Origin: Bacteroidota bacterium
GTDB taxonomy: Bacteria > Bacteroidota > Bacteroidia > Chitinophagales > Chitinophagaceae
Assembly: GCA_947461985.1 (NCBI GenBank)
Contig: CANHNT010000049.1
Span: 1-10,275, forward strand
DNA length: 10,275 bases
Direction: 5' to 3'
This document shows positions 1 to 6,815 of this stretch, one piece after another. The first letter of the stretch is position 1. Every line of letters begins with the position of its first letter. The position numbers and the translations under genes were made by a program. The notes under the pieces are model-generated. The model did no database searches and was not told where the DNA came from. It was given only the letters and a program-made list of their open reading frames with translations.

Positions 1-1300
1 AACGCATGGTGCCTCCCATTTGAATAATGTTTTTTTGGTCTTCCATTAAATCAATTACTGGATAAGAAGTATGAATGTCCATTTCAGTAGAATTGGCGGT
101 TGTAAAACCTAACACATTTCGTGCATACTCAATCACACAGCATTGCATTCCTAAACAAATTCCAAAGAAAGGAATTTTATTTTCTCTAATATATTTAATA
201 GATTCAATTTTTCCTTCAATGCCTCTGTTACCAAAGCCTGGAGCCACTAAAACACCATCTAATCCACTCAATTTTTCTTTAACATTGTCTGCAGTTACAT
301 ATTCCGACTGAATATTTTTGATGATTACTTTACATTCATTCATAGCACCTGCATGCACAAATGATTCTAAGATGGATTTATACGCATCTTGCAATTCAAC
401 ATATTTACCAACTAATCCTATGGTTATTTTATGTTTTGGATTTTTCAATTTCATTAAAAATGCTTTCCAATTATCCAAAATTGGTTCATGTCTTAAAGGC
501 AATTTTAATTTTTCTAAGCAAATTACATCCAAATTTTCACGCATCATGTGTATTGGAACATCATAAATGGTTTCGGCATCTGCTGCTTCTATTACCGAGT
601 CTACTTGAACATTACAAAATAACGCTATTTTGCGCTTGATGTCTCCATTAATAGGTTCTTCAGTTCTGCAAACAATAATGTCGGGTGACAACCCGTTTTC
701 ATTCATTAATTTTACAGAGTGTTGGGTTGGTTTTGTTTTTAATTCTTTAGCCGCTTTTAAGTAGGGTACCAGGGTTAAATGCACAACGAGCACATTTTCT
801 CTTCCATTTTCCCATTGCAATTGACGAATCGCTTCCACATAAGGTAAACTTTCAATATCTCCAACTGTTCCACCTATTTCTGTAATCACGATGTCAAAAT
901 CATTTTCAGTTGCTAACAAGGTAATCCTTCTTTTTATTTCATCAGTAATATGAGGGATTACTTGAACTGTTTTGCCCAAATAAACACCTGCACGTTCATT
1001 ATTTATAACATGTTGGTATATTCTACCAGTAGTTACATTGTTTGCTTGAGACGTAGGCGTACTTAAAAAACGCTCGTAATGTCCTAAATCCAAATCGGTT
1101 TCAGCACCATCATTGGTTACATAACATTCGCCATGCTCATAAGGATTTAATGTTCCCGGGTCAACATTAATATAAGGATCTAATTTTTGAATCGTCACTT
1201 TGAAGCCTCTAGCTTGTAATAATTTAGCCAATGAAGCAGCAATGATTCCTTTTCCTAATGAAGAGGTAACCCCACCGGTTACAAATATGTATTTTGCCAT
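1..1300 (-). CDS. pyrG: CTP synthase, partial (C-terminus off the left edge)
   Basis: CTP synthase makes CTP from UTP, ATP and glutamine in the cytoplasm, the last step of de novo pyrimidine nucleotide synthesis. I translated the minus strand from ATG at 1300: 433 codons are present without a frameshift, out of about 540 usual for the family. The N-terminal synthetase domain (about 1-270) has the P-loop-like GGVTSSLGKG (9-18), the KLDPYINVDPGT segment (39-50), the DLDLGHYERF stretch and TEIGGTVGDIES (140-151). The glutamine amidotransferase domain follows, with APGFG near 353-357 and the nucleophile elbow GICLGMQ with Cys382. The His-Glu part of the catalytic triad is beyond the window. The first residues MAKYIFVTGG match the usual family start. 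An out-of-frame ATG lies at 1319-1317 in a small duplication. Identification is essentially certain. Confidence 0.98.
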   Translation of the reverse strand, partial: MAKYIFVTGGVTSSLGKGIIAASLAKLLQARGFKVTIQKLDPYINVDPGTLNPYEHGECYVTNDGAETDLDLGHYERFLSTPTSQANNVTTGRIYQHVINNERAGVYLGKTVQVIPHITDEIKRRITLLATENDFDIVITEIGGTVGDIESLPYVEAIRQLQWENGRENVLVVHLTLVPYLKAAKELKTKPTQHSVKLMNENGLSPDIIVCRTEEPINGDIKRKIALFCNVQVDSVIEAADAETIYDVPIHMMRENLDVICLEKLKLPLRHEPILDNWKAFLMKLKNPKHKITIGLVGKYVELQDAYKSILESFVHAGAMNECKVIIKNIQSEYVTADNVKEKLSGLDGVLVAPGFGNRGIEGKIESIKYIRENKIPFFGICLGMQCCVIEYARNVLGFTTANSTEMDIHTSYPVIDLMEDQKNIIQMGGTMR

Positions 1301-1606
1301 AACAATATGTATTTTGCATGACCTTTTTTATAATTATTCAATAAAATAATAGAAAAAATTTTGAAGGTCGGACAAAGGTAAAATATATTTTCAAGCAAAC
1401 ACGAAAACGGTAAAAAATGTGGAAACCTTTTTTATTTATCTTAATAATCCATTTTTATATGCCTTTTTACATAAAAAAAATATAAAGTCTTATAATTATT
1501 TGTAATTATGGATTACATTTAGAAATATTTGTAGAAATTAAAAAATAAAATACAATTATTATTTAAATAATAAGTTTACAAATAAAGAACTAAATAAATA
1601 ATTTGA
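1301..1606. other. Divergent intergenic region between pyrG and the lpxD-like gene
   Basis: This 306-base gap is very AT-rich and has no credible gene. It holds the pyrG -7 element (1373-1380) and leader. It also holds an 18-bp perfect palindrome of A and T only at 1556-1573. A weak -7-like TAAGTTTA at 1571-1578 could serve the lpxD-like gene but lacks the final G and a clear -33 TTG. At 1284-1297 and 1304-1317 the same 14-mer is repeated with a 20-bp period across the pyrG start codon. Confidence 0.6.
1373..1399 (-). promoter_or_regulatory. Probable pyrG promoter
   Basis: On the minus strand, TACCTTTG (1380 down to 1373) matches the Bacteroidota -7 consensus TAnnTTTG exactly. A TTTG at 1399-1396 is the best -33 candidate, but the 15-nt spacer is shorter than the usual 17-23. 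A TTTT at 1407-1404 gives 23 nt. Transcription would start near 1366, leaving a leader of about 65 nt before the pyrG ATG. The -7 match is seen directly; promoter function is inferred. Confidence 0.6.
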
Positions 1607-2554
1607 ATGAAATTTAAAGCGCCAGTTAACATAAAATGGGTAGCCGAATTTATAGGGGCAAAATTAATTGGAGACGAGACTATCCAAGTTGATGGACTGA
1701 ATGAAGTTCACAAAATAACTACAGGCGATATTTCATTTGTAGATATTGAAAAATATTATGCCCGTTTGTTAGAAAGTATTTGTAACGCTATCATTATCAA
1801 TAAAGAAGTAGAATGTCCGGCAGGTAAAGTATTATTAATTGTTGATAAGCCCATTGAGGCTTACAATAAATTAGTTGCTCACTTTACGCCTTTTGTACCT
1901 GCTACTAAAATGATCGCAGACACTGCTATTATAGGCGAAGGAACAATAATTCAACCAGGTGTATTTGTTGGAAATTATGTAAAAATTGGAAAAAATTGCA
2001 TCATTCATCCTGGAGTCGTTATATATGATGGTACTACTATAGGAAATAATGTAAACATTCAAGCCAATTCAGTTATTGGAGGAGACGCTTTTTATTTTAA
2101 TAAACGAAAAGACGAGGAGATTATGTATTTGAAACTGGAAAGTTGTGGCACCACGATTATTGAAGATGATGTAGAAATAGGGGCTTGCTGCACCATTGAC
2201 AGAGGCGTAAGTGGAATAACCATTATAGGAAGAGGGACTAAATTTGATAATTATATTCATATCGGACATGGAACCATTGTTGGAAAAAATTGTTTATTCG
2301 CAGCTCAAGTAGGCGTTGCTGGTAAAGTAATAATTGGTGATAATGTATTGTTATATGGTCAAGTGGGCGTTTCTAAAGATTTAGTTATAGAAAGCAATAC
2401 CGTTGTACTAGCAAAAAGTGGCGTAGGAAAATCATTACCAGGTGGTAAAGTTTGGTTTGGTATTCCAGTGCAAGATGCTAAAGAGAAAATGGAAGAACTT
2501 GTTTGGGTAAAACGAATCCCTGAGTTATGGGATAAAGTGAAGTCCGATTTTTAA
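1607..2554 (+). CDS. LpxD-like UDP-3-O-acylglucosamine N-acyltransferase (probable second Bacteroidota paralogue)
   Basis: LpxD transfers a 3-hydroxyacyl chain from acyl carrier protein to the 2-amino group of UDP-3-O-acylglucosamine, the third step of lipid A synthesis, in the cytoplasm. The 315-residue protein has the family layout. An N-terminal uridine-binding domain (1-100) includes GDISFVDIEKYY (40-51), resembling the family's uracil-stacking Phe/Tyr segment. A left-handed beta-helix of hexapeptide repeats follows (about 103-285). A helical tail ends the chain (286-315). HIGHGTIVG places His221 where LpxD has its catalytic His in IAHN, and the downstream AAQVGVAG block is typical. The protein is shorter than canonical LpxD (about 340). 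Bacteroidota often carry a second, shorter LpxD-like gene, and the absence here of lpxC/fabZ, lpxA and lpxB suggests this is that paralogue. Its exact substrate is therefore unproven. It appears monocistronic. Confidence 0.85.
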   Translation: MKFKAPVNIKWVAEFIGAKLIGDETIQVDGLNEVHKITTGDISFVDIEKYYARLLESICNAIIINKEVECPAGKVLLIVDKPIEAYNKLVAHFTPFVPATKMIADTAIIGEGTIIQPGVFVGNYVKIGKNCIIHPGVVIYDGTTIGNNVNIQANSVIGGDAFYFNKRKDEEIMYLKLESCGTTIIEDDVEIGACCTIDRGVSGITIIGRGTKFDNYIHIGHGTIVGKNCLFAAQVGVAGKVIIGDNVLLYGQVGVSKDLVIESNTVVLAKSGVGKSLPGGKVWFGIPVQDAKEKMEELVWVKRIPELWDKVKSDF

Positions 2555-2582
2555 TCCTAAAGCGATGCCTTTAATAAAAATA

Positions 2583-2613
2583 GAAAAATAGTTGAGAATT
2601 AAAACTATTTTTC
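2583..2613 (+). terminator. AT-rich stem-loop after the lpxD-like gene (weak terminator or promoter element)
   Basis: GAAAAATAGTT (2583-2593) and AACTATTTTTC (2603-2613) form a perfect 11-bp stem with a 9-nt loop, beginning 28 bases after the stop codon. It ends in five T's within the stem but is nearly free of G and C, so it would be a weak intrinsic terminator. It also overlaps the -33 TTG of the next gene's promoter, so an operator role is an alternative. Confidence 0.45.
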
Positions 2614-2621
2614 TAACTTTA
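2592..2621 (+). promoter_or_regulatory. Probable promoter of the outer-membrane barrel gene
   Basis: TTG at 2592-2594, a 19-nt spacer and TAACTTTA at 2614-2621 fit the Bacteroidota pattern TTG-N(17-23)-TAnnTTTG except for the last base. The -7 motif ends only 8 nt before the ATG at 2629, so the transcript would have almost no leader. Confidence 0.6.
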
Positions 2622-2628
2622 CGTTTAT

Positions 2629-3483
2629 ATGAAGAAATTTATTTTAGTAGCAATCGTAATTGCAATAGGTATGCAAGTATCAGCACAAGTTTATGGACCA
2701 TTTTATGGTGCGAACGTTTTTGTAAATAAATCAAATCTTTTCAATTCAGATGATTTAAGAGCGGATAGTTTTCAAACCTACAAAATGACCCCTTCTTTTG
2801 CAGGAAATTTTGAAATTGGCTACTTATATCAAAATGGACTTTCTGTAGCTACTGGAATTCAATATGGAACTTGTAATCAACAATATGTTGGAAAAGATAA
2901 TTATTATCCCTACAATTTAACGGGGACTACCAAAACATCGTCTATCAGAATTCCTGTTATATTTGGAATTCAAAAAATGAACGATAAAAAGTTGAAATTT
3001 TTATACACTGTGGGTTTTTATTATTCATACAACACCGCTTATTCTGATAAATGGGAATTAACGAATAAAGTACCTATAAATAATGTAACTCAAACACAAA
3101 CATATACGGTAAAAGACGATATTATTTCGTATGAAAACAATATCAATAAACAAGCTAATTACAGTGCTAATTTAGATAAAAGACCTTATCAACGGCATGG
3201 TTTAGGGGCTTTAGGTTCTGTAGGAATTAAATATCAATTAAAAGAAAAATTAGAGTTTTTAGCGCAATTGAAGTGTGAATTTACGGTTACTAATGCTGAA
3301 ATTACAGACGAAATTCGTTTTACCCCAATCAATGATCCTTTATCATTTCCCTATTCTGGGCATGCTTTTCAAAATTATGCTAAATTTATGGATGATAAAA
3401 ACTCCAATTGGAACCGAGCATCAACACATCCTTTTAATTTAGGCATTTCAGTTGGTGTTCGATATTATATTTTTGATTTTTAA
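2629..3483 (+). CDS. Secreted outer-membrane beta-barrel protein (porT/OmpA-barrel-like), function unknown
   Basis: The 284-residue product begins with a clear signal peptide: KK, a hydrophobic run to about residue 17, and a likely cut at VSA-QV after residue 19. The mature part alternates polar and hydrophobic residues with many Tyr, Phe, Gly and Asn, as in transmembrane beta-strands. Examples are NFEIGYLYQNGLSVATGIQY (about 60-80), the KFLYTVGFYYSYN stretch, GSVGIKYQLKEKLEFLAQL and the closing LGISVGVRYYIFDF. It ends in Phe, a usual outer-membrane barrel signature. The likely fold is the 8-strand porT-like barrel common in Bacteroidota, but I cannot assign a specific function. The gene has its own promoter and a strong terminator, so it is probably transcribed alone. 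The start is fixed by the signal peptide. Confidence 0.8.
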   Translation: MKKFILVAIVIAIGMQVSAQVYGPFYGANVFVNKSNLFNSDDLRADSFQTYKMTPSFAGNFEIGYLYQNGLSVATGIQYGTCNQQYVGKDNYYPYNLTGTTKTSSIRIPVIFGIQKMNDKKLKFLYTVGFYYSYNTAYSDKWELTNKVPINNVTQTQTYTVKDDIISYENNINKQANYSANLDKRPYQRHGLGALGSVGIKYQLKEKLEFLAQLKCEFTVTNAEITDEIRFTPINDPLSFPYSGHAFQNYAKFMDDKNSNWNRASTHPFNLGISVGVRYYIFDF

Positions 3484-3501
3484 TTAAACAATATATCTTT
3501 T

Positions 3502-3533
3502 AAAAAACGTTTCTATATTGAAACGTTTTTTTT
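3502..3533 (+). terminator. Rho-independent terminator after the outer-membrane barrel gene
   Basis: AAAAAACGTTTC (3502-3513) pairs perfectly with GAAACGTTTTTT (3520-3531) around a 6-nt loop, followed by a run of T's to 3533. It begins 18 bases after the stop codon. It separates the barrel gene from nuoH. The A-run on the other side could let it work in reverse too, but no minus-strand gene ends here. Confidence 0.88.
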
Positions 3534-3563
3534 ATTTAGAAATGAAATTTTCGATAATAAGTA

Positions 3564-3595
3564 TTTTATACTTTGCCTTTGTTTCTTTACTTTTG
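3564..3595 (+). promoter_or_regulatory. Probable nuoH promoter
   Basis: TACTTTTG (3588-3595) matches TAnnTTTG exactly. A TTTT at 3564-3567 lies 20 nt upstream at the -33 position. Transcription would start near 3602, just 13 nt before the ATG at 3615. This supports 3615 as the start over the in-frame TTG at 3573, which would lie upstream of the transcript. Confidence 0.6.
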
Positions 3596-3614
3596 CGCAC
3601 TTAACACACAAAGA

Positions 3615-4685
3615 ATGTTTTTATTAGCGATTACAGTCTCATTTATTATACAAAAAATAATACTAGCTGCTATTATTATTGGTGGTTCATTAGGGATTGC
3701 TTTATACGCAACATGGGCAGAACGTAAAGTTTCGGCTGTAATGCAAGATAGAAGAGGGCCCACTCGAGCTGGTCCGTTCGGACTTTTACAACCATTGGCT
3801 GATGGTGTAAAAATGTTCATGAAAGAGGAAATTATTCCTATGTTTTCAAACAAATTTTTATTTGTGTTGGGGCCTAGTTTAGCTATGGTTGTAGCCCTTA
3901 TGTCGAGTGCTGTTATTCCTTGGGGACCCGATATGAAATTTGCCGACGGGACTTCATTTTCTCTTCAAGTGGCTGATATTAATATCGGTATGTTATATGT
4001 CTTCGGAGTTGTAAGTTTAGGAGTATATGGTGTAATGCTAGGCGCTTGGGCTTCAAATAATAAGTTTTCGTTATTAAGTGGATTAAGAGCAGCGGCTCAA
4101 GCAATATCGTACGAACTTGCCTTAGGTTTAAGTATGATTTCTTTAGTCATGATGACGGGCAGTTTGAGTTTGAATGATATTGTTAGCCAACAACATGGTT
4201 TTTGGGATGGCAATTGGTTTTCTTGGAATGTATTTAAACAACCCTTAGCATTCTTAATATTTTTAGTATGTTCATTTGCCGAATTAAACAGAGCTCCTTT
4301 TGATTTAGCAGAGTGTGAAAGTGAATTAATTGGAGGTTATCATACAGAGTACAGTTCTTTAAAATTAGGATTTTATTTATTTGCAGAATATATCAGCATG
4401 TTTATTACTTCTGTAATTATAAGTACGTTGTTTTTTGGAGGCTATAATTTCCCAGGAATGGATGCACTTGCCAACATGGTGCCTGCACCCTTGTTTTCAA
4501 TAATTTGTATATTGGTGCTTTTAGCAAAAGCCATTGGGTTTATTTTGTTTTTCATGTTTATTCGTTGGACGATTCCTCGTTTCCGATACGACCAATTAAT
4601 GAATCTTGGTTGGAAAAGCTTAATACCATTGGCTTTAATAAATATGTTAATTACAGGAGCTGTTATTTTATATTTCAATAAATAA
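3615..4685 (+). CDS. nuoH: NADH-quinone oxidoreductase subunit H (complex I, quinone-site membrane subunit)
   Basis: NuoH is the inner-membrane subunit that joins the hydrophilic arm of complex I to the proton-pumping arm and forms much of the quinone chamber. From ATG at 3615 the product has 356 residues, a normal length. Family motifs are clear: AERKVSAVMQDRRGPTRAGP (35-54) then FGLLQPLADGVKMFMKEE (55-72), and ELNRAPFDLAECESELIGGY (223-242) followed by HTEYSS. About eight hydrophobic helices are visible, including 5-30, 80-103, 124-146, 163-182, 209-223, 252-276, 292-317 and 335-353. An in-frame TTG at 3573 would add 14 residues, but the best -7 element lies downstream of it, so I reject that start. 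It is the first gene of a three-gene nuoHIJ unit. Confidence 0.96.
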   Translation: MFLLAITVSFIIQKIILAAIIIGGSLGIALYATWAERKVSAVMQDRRGPTRAGPFGLLQPLADGVKMFMKEEIIPMFSNKFLFVLGPSLAMVVALMSSAVIPWGPDMKFADGTSFSLQVADINIGMLYVFGVVSLGVYGVMLGAWASNNKFSLLSGLRAAAQAISYELALGLSMISLVMMTGSLSLNDIVSQQHGFWDGNWFSWNVFKQPLAFLIFLVCSFAELNRAPFDLAECESELIGGYHTEYSSLKLGFYLFAEYISMFITSVIISTLFFGGYNFPGMDALANMVPAPLFSIICILVLLAKAIGFILFFMFIRWTIPRFRYDQLMNLGWKSLIPLALINMLITGAVILYFNK

Positions 4686-4696
4686 AAAAATAAAAA

Positions 4697-5191
4697 ATGT
4701 CTTTTACAATTTCAGATAAATCAAAATTAGTGGATAGACGTCCGATGACGTTTAAAGACAAAATATATTTACCAGCAATTTTGGGTGGATTAAAAGTAAC
4801 CTTAGGGCATATTTTTAAAAAGAAAGCCACGATTAACTACCCCGAAGTAAAACGAGAATTTAGCTCTACTTTTAGAGGGCTTCATATTTTAAACAAAGAT
4901 GAAGAAAACCGTGAACGATGTACTGCTTGTGGATTATGCGCTTTATCTTGCCCTGCTGAAGCCATCACAATGGAATCTGCCGAACGCAAACCAGGAGAAG
5001 AACATTTGTACCGAGAAGAGAAATATGCAGCCAAATATGAAATCAATATGTTGCGTTGTATTTTTTGCGGATTATGTGAAGAAGCTTGCCCTAAAGATGC
5101 AATTTATTTAACACAAACCTTTGCACCAGCAAACTACGATAGAAAAGGATTTATTTATAAAAAAGAAGACCTTTTAATTCCGAACAAATAG
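4697..5191 (+). CDS. nuoI: NADH-quinone oxidoreductase subunit I (2x[4Fe-4S] ferredoxin-like)
   Basis: NuoI carries clusters N6a and N6b, which pass electrons toward the quinone-proximal cluster in the connecting part of complex I. The 164-residue protein has both ferredoxin motifs intact: CTACGLCALSCP (Cys75, 78, 81, 85) and CIFCGLCEEACP (Cys121, 124, 127, 131). Each set of three cysteines plus the distant fourth ligates one cluster per the 8Fe ferredoxin pattern. The N-terminal helix region (about 20-45) contacts the membrane. Length is typical for the family. It starts 11 bases after the nuoH stop behind an A-rich stretch. The last residues (145-164) are a charged tail. Identification is secure. 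Confidence 0.96.
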   Translation: MSFTISDKSKLVDRRPMTFKDKIYLPAILGGLKVTLGHIFKKKATINYPEVKREFSSTFRGLHILNKDEENRERCTACGLCALSCPAEAITMESAERKPGEEHLYREEKYAAKYEINMLRCIFCGLCEEACPKDAIYLTQTFAPANYDRKGFIYKKEDLLIPNK

Positions 5192-5193
5192 AG

Positions 5194-5269
5194 ATTAATG
5201 AATAATGTACAGTGATCAAGGAATCATTTTATCACTAACCATTTATCCTTAATAATTTATCATTAATAA
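5194..5269 (+). repeat. Tandem 14-bp repeats and inverted repeats in the nuoI-nuoJ gap
   Basis: Three imperfect 14-bp units lie head to tail at 5228-5241, 5242-5255 and 5256-5269. They fit TTTATC-n-Y-TAA-nn-A, and units two and three differ at one base. Two inverted pairs also occur: AGTGAT (5211-5216) with ATCACT (5231-5236), and ATTAATGA (5194-5201) with TCATTAAT (5260-5267). Inside an operon this could fold in the mRNA and affect its processing or nuoJ translation, but that is inference. Confidence 0.65.
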
Positions 5270-5284
5270 TTAATAATCAAAAAA

Positions 5285-5815
5285 ATGGATATATATCAAA
5301 TAATATTTTGGATTTTAAGCATCTTTACTTTAGGATGTGCCATTGGTGTCATTATGAGTAGAAACCCAATTAATAGTGTGTTGTTTCTTATCTTAACGTT
5401 TTTCTCTATTTCAGCACATTATGTAATGATGAATGCCCAGTTTTTAGCAATTGTAAATATTATTGTGTACGCCGGTGCCATTATGGTTTTGTTTTTATTT
5501 GTATTAATGCTCATGAATTTAAACAGTGATACCGAACCTCAAAAGAATTTTTTAATTCAATTTGCAGGGGTTATTTCTGGTGGTGCTTTGTTATTGGTTT
5601 TTGTAGCGGCTATTAAATCTACATTTACTGGTTTAGAAGGCAAAACCATCGATTTATCTCAATCTACAAATATTGGCTTAATTCAAAATTTAGGCACCAT
5701 GTTATTCAAAGAATATGTTTTCCCTTTTGAAATCGCGAGTGTTTTGTTTTTAAGTGCAATGGTTGGGGCCGTTGTTTTAGGTAAAAAAGATAAAGAATTA
5801 GCACCCACAGAATAA
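5285..5815 (+). CDS. nuoJ: NADH-quinone oxidoreductase subunit J (complex I membrane subunit)
   Basis: NuoJ is a five-helix inner-membrane subunit next to NuoH, NuoA and NuoK, and helps couple quinone reduction to proton pumping. The 176-residue product shows five hydrophobic helices at about 5-23, 31-46, 53-78, 92-110 and 147-166. The third contains the conserved VYAGAIMVLFLFVLML (61-76), the region that forms the characteristic pi-bulge in known structures. NPINSVLFLI (27-36) is also typical. It is separated from nuoI by 93 bases that hold repeats, and starts after an A-rich run. It is followed by a terminator instead of nuoK, which usually comes next, often overlapping. Confidence 0.94.
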   Translation: MDIYQIIFWILSIFTLGCAIGVIMSRNPINSVLFLILTFFSISAHYVMMNAQFLAIVNIIVYAGAIMVLFLFVLMLMNLNSDTEPQKNFLIQFAGVISGGALLLVFVAAIKSTFTGLEGKTIDLSQSTNIGLIQNLGTMLFKEYVFPFEIASVLFLSAMVGAVVLGKKDKELAPTE

Positions 5816-5838
5816 TTTAAATAATAACTTTTAATAAA

Positions 5839-5867
5839 AAAAATGCTGCCTTAGGGGTAGCATTTTT
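5839..5867. terminator. Bidirectional terminator between nuoJ and the DUF4294 gene
   Basis: AAAAATGCTGCC (5839-5850) pairs with GGTAGCATTTTT (5856-5867) around a 5-nt loop, with one G-U pair. A-run and T-run flank the stem, so it can end transcription of nuoHIJ on the plus strand and of the converging DUF4294 gene on the minus strand. It starts 24 bases after the nuoJ stop and lies 9 bases from the end of the opposing gene. Confidence 0.88.
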
Positions 5868-5875
5868 CATTTAAA

Positions 5876-6430
5876 CTAATAGCCCAAACTCTTTAATATT
5901 TGTTCCAAATCTATATTCTTTTCGGGGTTATATTCTTCGTTTAGGTTAATGCCATTTAATTTCGCCCACGACTGATAATATACAGCAGTGATCGGGTTTT
6001 TAAGCTCTTTTACAATTTCATAGCAATTCATATTGAGCTGCCGATTTACAATTTTTACGAGCAATCGCCCTTGTGTAATATTTAAGGAGGTTAATTTATC
6101 TTCAAAATTGGTTTTAATTTCTTTTTCTTTCGATTTGATATATCTTCTACGCTCTTTTTTGGATGCATCGGCAGTTGCTAAATCAATTTCATTAAACATT
6201 TTGACAGCAGCATTGGCAAAAGGCATCACCATTTTTACATAGTGTTTCATTTGGTTATAATGATATCGAAGCGTATCGTTTTTAAACACCCTAGATTCAA
6301 CTATCAATGCTTCATTTAATTGCACAAAATATTCGGGTTCATCTTTTTCTTTTGAAATAGTAGGGAATAATTGTTGGCTATATACATTACTTGAAATCGT
6401 AATCAGTAGTAGGAAAATATATTTTTTCAT
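5876..6430 (-). CDS. Secreted DUF4294-type protein, function unknown
   Basis: The 184-residue product has an N-terminal signal peptide (KK, hydrophobic residues 4-16, likely cut at VYS-QQ after residue 18), so it is exported. The body resembles the Bacteroidota family DUF4294. It has a Tyr- and basic-rich stretch (55-66) with a conserved MPFANAA (69-75). Next come KKERRRYIKSKEKEIKTNFE (91-110) and the NITQGRLLVKIVNRQ block (117-131). The YEIVKELKNPITAVYYQSWA region (137-156) and EEYNPE (165-170) close it. Charged helices dominate and no catalytic motif is obvious. It converges with nuoJ over a shared terminator and probably stands alone. No convincing promoter was found upstream. Function is not known to me; the family call rests on remembered sequence features. 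Confidence 0.75.
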   Translation of the reverse strand: MKKYIFLLLITISSNVYSQQLFPTISKEKDEPEYFVQLNEALIVESRVFKNDTLRYHYNQMKHYVKMVMPFANAAVKMFNEIDLATADASKKERRRYIKSKEKEIKTNFEDKLTSLNITQGRLLVKIVNRQLNMNCYEIVKELKNPITAVYYQSWAKLNGINLNEEYNPEKNIDLEQILKSLGY

Positions 6431-6520
6431 GTTTTTTCTTATAGTGTAAAAATACTCTTTAAAAATATAGACTGAAAAAATACCTTCTGGTTGTTTTCAA
6501 TTTTGTTAACTTTTTGATAT

Positions 6521-6626
6521 GATGTAGGATTTGAAATATTGAAAAGTAGAAGATGATTCTTAGAAAGCCTATGTTAAGTATGGGAATCCACATAGCTTAA
6601 CCTTGCTTTTTACATCCTATTTCAAA
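6521..6626. repeat. Cluster of nested inverted words, possible structured RNA or decayed element
   Basis: TTTGAAATA (6530-6538) and TATTTCAAA (6618-6626) form a 9-bp inverted pair enclosing a hairpin: AAG-C-CTATGT (6565-6574) with ACATAGCTT (6590-6598), nine pairs with one bulged C. Alternative pairs overlap these: TAGGAT (6525-6530) with ATCCTA (6614-6619), GATGTA (6521-6526) with TACATC (6611-6616), and GTTAAG (6573-6578) with CTTAAC (6596-6601). No transposase or target duplication is seen. Confidence 0.4.
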
Positions 6627-6676
6627 CAAAGAGATTGCACAAAATGAAACTAAAGTAGCGCTAATTATTATTCTAA

Positions 6677-6728
6677 CACCTATATTTTTTACGCAAATAG
6701 AAAAATCGACGGAATGTAAAAAGAGGTG
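6677..6728. repeat. Imperfect inverted repeat upstream of mreB
   Basis: CACCTATATTTTTTAC (6677-6692) faces GTAAAAAGAGGTG (6716-6728). The outer CACCT/AGGTG and the inner TTTTTAC/GTAAAAA pair, separated by a small unequal internal loop, with a 23-nt apical loop. It lies about 150 bases before mreB. It could be part of a small RNA, an operator or a terminator for a transcript entering from the left; the sequence alone does not decide. Confidence 0.4.
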
Positions 6729-6815
6729 AAAAAGTTTGAAGAATTCCTTATATTGAACTAAAATAAATTGAAGAAAACAAGTGGAAAACTATTTACGTTA
6801 AATAATATAAAATAG

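Noticed and set aside
75..639. Three plus-strand open frames (75-311, 318-566, 361-639)
   Set aside because: They are antisense to the well-conserved pyrG coding sequence and show no family features.
1301..1366. pyrG leader attenuator like that of Gram-positive pyrG
   Set aside because: The predicted transcript start lacks the GGGC-type initial sequence and no terminator hairpin with a T-run is visible in the leader.
3573..3614. In-frame TTG start adding 14 residues to NuoH
   Set aside because: The exact -7 promoter match at 3588-3595 lies inside this extension, and the ATG at 3615 gives the normal NuoH length.
6569..6600. H-type pseudoknot from CTATG/CATAG and TTAAG/CTTAA
   Set aside because: The two stems would have no connecting loop bases, which is not sterically possible; the pairings are better seen as alternatives.
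6553..6600. 15-codon frame starting at ATG 6553
   Set aside because: Too short, no start context, and it overlaps the hairpin; nothing supports translation.
6530..6626. Miniature transposable element bounded by 9-bp inverted ends
   Set aside because: No target-site duplication and no second copy in the window; kept only as an inverted-word cluster.
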